A DNA stretch of 32,285 nt, taken from contig NW_027018388.1 of the NCBI RefSeq assembly GCF_032854445.1, forward strand, positions 1 through 32,285, in the 5' to 3' direction. Position numbers and translations under genes: made by a program. Source of the stretch: Liolophura sinensis. Taxonomy: Eukaryota > Mollusca > Polyplacophora > Chitonida > Chitonidae. How positions within the stretch are numbered: position 1 is the first letter of the stretch; each line of letters starts with the position of its first letter. A model generated the notes under the pieces. The model was not told the origin of the DNA and did no database searches. It worked only from the letters and a program-made list of their open reading frames with translations. Below are positions 27,416 through 32,285 of this stretch, one piece after another.

Positions 27416-29066
27416 ACATAACTTATAGTCAAAAGTTGAATATAGTAATGACCAGTCGCGATTGTACAGAGTACAGTGTAGCCGATTTCAATTAACAAAA
27501 AGACCAGGCAAAAATGCAAAAGTAGATAAAATGTTCCAGTGCTACTAGTAAGAGGCTAATCCGACGTATTTTGTGACGAGAAATCGAATGGTGCAAACCG
27601 CGTTGCTCTCCGACCAATACTTTTGGCTGTAGCGACAATTGAATGATCATTTATGTCATAATCACGTGCCCAGCAACGGCTCTTACTCCATGGAAACCAG
27701 GGAAATTTGCAATTTTCAACAGCTGCCGATGCCTGGCTCAATTCCGCATCTTTTGGCACCTTATAAATGTGGATCAGTGTTTAGTTGTACTTTTTACAGC
27801 AGACTGTATCAAGTACCTTGTGTTTTTTATGTACAAATGGTGTGGTTTTTCTACACGTAGATAAAGACATTGAGATTGTCTTGTACTTAGAAGTAAGACA
27901 ATTGCTGGGTGAGTTAAATGGGATTAGCCCAAAGATTTGACGTCTTCTGGGCTACCGAGGGGCACATAACTTATAGTCAAAAGTAGAATATAGTAATTAC
28001 CAGTCGCCATGGTACATTGTACAGTGTAGCCGATTTCAATTAACAAAAAGACCAGGTAAAAATGCAAAAGTGGAAAAACTGTTCCAGTGCTGCTGGTAAG
28101 AGGCTAATCCGACGTATTTTGTGACGAGAAATCGAATGGTGCAAACCGCGTTGCTCTCCGACCCAATACTTTTGGCTGTAGCGACAATTGAATGATCATT
28201 TATGTCATAATCACGTGCCCAGCAACGGCTCTTACTCCATGGAAACCAGGGAAAATTTGCAATTTTTCAACAGCTGCCGATGGCTGGCTCAGTTCCGCAT
28301 CTTTTGGCACCATACTGAAGTGGGTCAGTGTTCAGTTGTACTTTTTACAGCAGACTGTATCAAGTACCTTGTGTGTTTTTCATGTACAAATGGTGTGGTT
28401 TTTCTACACGTAGATAAAGACATTGAGATTGTCTTGGACTTAGAAGTAAGGCAATTGCAGGGTGAGTGAAATGGGCTTAGCCCAAAGATTTGACGTCTTC
28501 TGGGCTACCGAAGGGCACATAACATATAGTCAAAAGTTGAATAGAGTAATGACTAGTCGCGATGGTACATAGTACAGTGTAGCCGATTTCAATTAACAAA
28601 AAGACCAGGCAAAAATGCAAAATTGGAAAAACTGTTCCAGTGCTACTAGTAAGAGGCTAATCCGAGTATTTTTGTGACGAAGAAATTCGAATGGTGCAAA
28701 CCGCGTTGCTCTCCGACCAATACTTTTGGCTGTAGTGACAATTGAATGATCATTTATGTCATAATCACGTGCACAGCAACGGCTCTTACTCCATGGAGAC
28801 CAGGGAAATTTGCAATTTTCAACAGCTGCCGATGCCTGGCTCAATTCCGCATCTTTTGGCACCTTACTGAAGTGGGTCAGTGTTCAGTTGTACGCTTTTA
28901 CAGCAGACTGTATCAAGTACCTTGTGTTTTTCACGTACAAATGGTGTGGATTTTCTACACGTAGATAAAGACATTGAGATTGTCTTGCACTTAGAAGTAA
29001 GGCAATTGCTGGGTGAGTTAAATGGGCTTAACCAAAGATTTTAGGTCTTCTGGGCTACCGAAGGGC
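27416..29066. repeat. Three-monomer unit, copy 1
   Basis: Classes A B B. It is repeated at 29067-30713 with offsets of 1648-1652 bp. Shared private variants include ATAAAATGTTCC (first monomer), AGTAGAATATAG, CATACTGAAG and GCAGGGTGAG (second), and GGAGACC with GTGGATTTTC (third). Confidence 0.8.
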
Positions 29067-30713
29067 ACATAACTTATAGTCAAAAGTTGAATATAGTAAT
29101 GACCAGTCGCGATTGTACAGAGTACAGTGTAGCCGATTTCAATTAACAAAAAGACCAGGCAAAAATGCAAAAGTGGATAAAATGTTCCAGTGCTACTAGT
29201 AAGAGGCTAATCCGACGTATTTTGTGACGAGAAATCGAATGGTGCAATCCGCGTTGCTCTCCGACCAATACTTTTGGCTGTAGCGACAATTGAATGATCA
29301 TTTATGTCATAATCACGTGCCCAGCAACGGCTCTTACTCCATGGAAACCAGGGAAATTTGCAATTTTTCAACAGCTGCCGATGCCTGGCTCAATTCCGCA
29401 TCTTTTGGCACCTTATAAAATGTGGATCAGTGTTTAGTTGTACTTTTTACAGCAGACCTTATCAAGTACCTTGTGTTTTTTATGTACAAATGTGTGGTTT
29501 TTCTACACGTAGATAAAGACATTGAGATTGTCTTGTACTTAGAAGTAAGACAATTGCTGGGTGAGTTTAAATGGGATTAGCCAAAGATTTGACGTCTTCT
29601 GGGCTACCGAGGGGCACATAACTTATAGTCAAAAGTAGAATATAGTAATTACCAGTCGCCATGGTACATTGTACAGTGTAGCCGATTTCAATTAACAAAA
29701 AGACCAGGTAAAAATGCAAAAGTGGAAAAACTGTTCCAGTGCTGCTAGTAAGAGGCTAATCCGACGTATTTTGTGACGAGAAATCGAATGGTGCAAACCG
29801 CGTTGCTCTCCGACCAATACTTTTGGCTGTAGCGACAATTGAATGATCATTTAGTGTCATAATCACGTGCCCAGCAACGGCTCTTACTCCATGGAAACCA
29901 GGGAAATTTGCAATTTTTCAACAGCTGCCGATGGCTGGCTCAGTTCCGCATCTTTTGGCACCATACTGAAGTGGGTCAGTGTTCAGTTGTACTTTTTACA
30001 GCAGACTGTATCAAGTACCTTGTGTTTTTCATGTACAAATGGTGTGGTTTTTCTACACGTAGATAAAGACATTGAGATTGTCTTGGACTTAGAAGTAAGG
30101 CAATTGCAGGGTGAGTGAAATGGGCTTAGCCAAAGATTTGACGTCTTCTGGGCTACCGAAGGGCACATAACATATAGTCAAAAGTTGAATATAGTAATGA
30201 CCAGTCGCGATGGTACATAGTACAGTGTAGCCGATTTCAATTACAAAAAGACCAGGCAAAAATGCAAAATTGCAAAAACTGTTCCAGTGCTACTAGTAAG
30301 AGGCTAATCCGACGTATTTTTGTGACGAGAAATCGAATGGTGCAATCCGCGTTGCTCTCCGACCAATACTTTTGGCTGTAGTGACAATTGAATGATCATT
30401 TATGTCATAATCACGTGCACAGCAACGGCTCTTACTCCATGGAGACCAGGGAAATTTGCAATTTTTCAACAGCTGCCGATGCCTGGCTCAATTCCGCATC
30501 TTTTGGCACCTTACTGAAGTGGGTCAGTGTTCAGTTGTACCTTTTACAGCAGACTGTATCAAGTACCTTGTGTTTTTTCACGTACAAATGGTGTGGATTT
30601 TCTACACGTAGATAAAGACATTGAGATTGTCTTGCACTTAGAAGTAAGGCAATTGCTGGGTGAGTTAAATGGCTTAACCCAAAGATTTGACGTCTTCTGG
30701 GCTACCGAAGGGC
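29067..30713. repeat. Three-monomer unit, copy 2
   Basis: Same order and private variants as 27416-29066. The two copies differ mainly by single-base indels and a few substitutions, so the duplication looks recent. Confidence 0.8.
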
Positions 30714-32285
30714 ACATAACATATAGTCAAAAGTTGAATATAGTAATGACCAGTCGCGATTGTACAGAGTACAGTGTAGCCGATTTCAATTAACAAAAAG
30801 ACCAGGCAAAAATGCAAAAGAGGAAAAAACTGTTCCAGTGCTGCTGGTAAGAGGCTAATCCGACGTATTTTGTGACGAGAAATCGAATGGTGGCAAACCG
30901 CGTTGCTCTCCGACCATACTTTTGGCTGTAGCGACAATTCAATGATCATCCGATGTCATAATCACGGTGCCCAGCAACGGCTCCTTACTCCATGGAAACC
31001 AGGAAAATTTGCAATTTCTCAACAGCTGCCGATACCTGGCTCAATTCCGGATCTTTTGGCACCTTATTCAAGTGGGTCTGTGTTCAGTTGTACTTTTTAC
31101 AGCAGACTGTATCAAGTACCTTGTGTTTTTCATGTACAAATGGTGTGGTTTTTCTACACGTACATAAAGACATTGAGATTGTCTTGGACTTAGAAGTAAG
31201 GCAATTGCTGGGTGAGTTAAATGGGCTTAGCCGAAAGATTTCAGGTCTTCTGGGCTACTGAAGGGCACATAACTTATAGTCAAAAGTTGAATATAGTAAT
31301 GACCAGTCGCGATTGTACAGAGTACAGTGTAGCCGATTTCAATTAACAAAAAGACCAGGCAAAATGCAAAAGTGGAAAAAACTGTTCCAAGTGCTGCTGG
31401 TAAGAGGCTAATCCGACGTATTTTGTGACGAGAAATCGAATGGTGCAAACCGCGTTGCTCTCCGACCAATACTTTTGGCTGTAGCGACAATTCAATGATT
31501 ATTGATGTCATAATCACGTGCGTAGCAACGGCTCTTACTCATGGAAACCAGGGATATTTGCCAATTTTTTAACAGCTGCCGATGCCTGGCCCAATTCCGC
31601 ATCTTTTGGCACCTTATAAATGTGGGTCAGTGTTTAGTTGTACTTTTTACAGCAGACTGTATCAAGTACCTTGTGTTTTTTATGTACAAATGGTCTGGTT
31701 TTTCTACACGTAGATAAAGACATTGAGATTGTCTTGGACTTAGAAGGAAGACAATTGCTGGGTGAGTTAAATGGGCTTGGCCGAAAGATTTCAGGTCTTC
31801 TGAGCTACCAAAGGGCACATAACTTATAGTCAAAAGTTGAATATAGTAATGACCAGTCGCGATTGTACAGAGTACAGTGTAGCGGTTTCAATTAACAAAA
31901 ACACCAGGCAAAAATGCAAAAGTGGAAAAACTGTTCCAGTGCTACTAGTAAGAGGCTAATCCGACGTATTTTGTGACGAGAAATCGAATGGTGCAAACCG
32001 CGTTGCTCTCCGACCAATACTTTTGGCTGTAGCGACAATTGAATGATCATTGATGTCATAATCACGTGCGTAGGCAACGGCTCTTACTCCATGGAAACCA
32101 GGGAAATTTGCAACTTTCAACAGCTGCCGATGCCTGGCTCAATTCCGAATCTTTTGGCACCTTACTGAAGTGGGTCAGTGTTCAGTTGTACTTTTTTACA
32201 GCAGACTGTATCAAGTACCTTGTGTTTTTCATGTTACAAATCGTGTGGTTTTTCTACACGTAGATAAAGACATTGAGATTGTCTT
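30714..32285. repeat. Satellite monomers outside the clear higher-order units
   Basis: Classes C, A and a partial B. The A and B monomers carry the GTGCGTAG variant typical of class C monomers in the left array (2228, 3874, 6077). This suggests exchange between monomers of the two array types. The last monomer is cut by the window edge. Confidence 0.7.

Larger units (their letters stand above)
20875..32285. repeat. Right satellite array, ~550-bp monomer
   Basis: Same family and orientation as the left array. Phase-zero positions are 21373, 21923, 22473, 23022, 23572, 24121, 24670, 25219, 25768, 26317, 26867, 27416, 27964, 28517, 29067, 29616, 30165, 30714, 31267 and 31817; the average period is 549.7 bp. 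The class string from 21373 is B A B B B C B A B B C A B B A B B C A B, richer in class B than the left array. Before that, 20875-21372 completes the monomer split by the LTR element (class A). The array runs off the window. Period lengths are almost constant up to about 27.9 kb and become more variable beyond. Confidence 0.97.

Noticed and set aside
1-32285. CRISPR array or bacterial tandem repeat.
   Set aside because: The repeats are contiguous 550-bp monomers without spacers, and the inserted elements are eukaryotic retrotransposons.

Overview
This window is eukaryotic repetitive DNA with no host gene that I can support. About 21.4 kb of the 32.3 kb is a tandem satellite with a monomer of about 549-550 bp (1-9978 and 20875-32285). 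One LTR retrotransposon (9979-20874) interrupts it, and that element's 5' LTR is in turn interrupted by a 4.76-kb insertion of non-LTR (LINE-type) origin (10192-14955). The element types (a Ty3/gypsy element with integrase ahead of RNase H, a LINE with RT plus RNase H, and a retroelement-type SGNH esterase) together with a long satellite suggest an invertebrate animal genome, possibly marine or lophotrochozoan. The sequence alone does not fix the species.

Left satellite (1-9978): 18 full monomers in one orientation, falling into recurring classes. Six consecutive monomers (554-3873) recur in the same class order at 4422-7727, a higher-order repeat with a period of about 3.85 kb. Next to the transposon (7728-9923) the pattern becomes a two-monomer alternation. 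Right satellite (20875-32285): the array resumes in exact phase after a 4-bp target duplication (CAGA). It then shows different higher-order units: a six-monomer unit, a five-monomer derivative, and two copies of a three-monomer unit.

LTR element: the LTRs are about 1,005 bp (TGTTA...TAACA ends, about 14 substitutions between them). They flank a primer-binding site resembling the proline-tRNA type, a gag with several frameshifts, one long gag-protease-integrase open frame, an RT thumb plus RNase H, a stem-loop, and a polypurine tract. Integrase lies before RT/RNase H, as in Gmr1-like Ty3/gypsy elements and unlike ordinary gypsy elements. The catalytic core of RT is missing at an in-frame junction near 19140, so this copy could not reverse-transcribe itself.

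Insertion in the 5' LTR: it lies about 15 bp downstream of the TATA box. It holds a 5'-truncated LINE (RT and RNase H split by one in-frame stop), a 3' UTR with three copies of a stem-loop whose stem has covarying bases, and a 27-nt A tract. Directly after that comes a second, unrelated-looking segment with a frameshifted SGNH esterase and its own strong 3' hairpin. No target duplication and no LTR sequence separate the two segments, which fits a chimera made by template switching during one insertion.

Order of events inferred from nesting: satellite first, then the LTR element, then the LINE/SGNH chimera.
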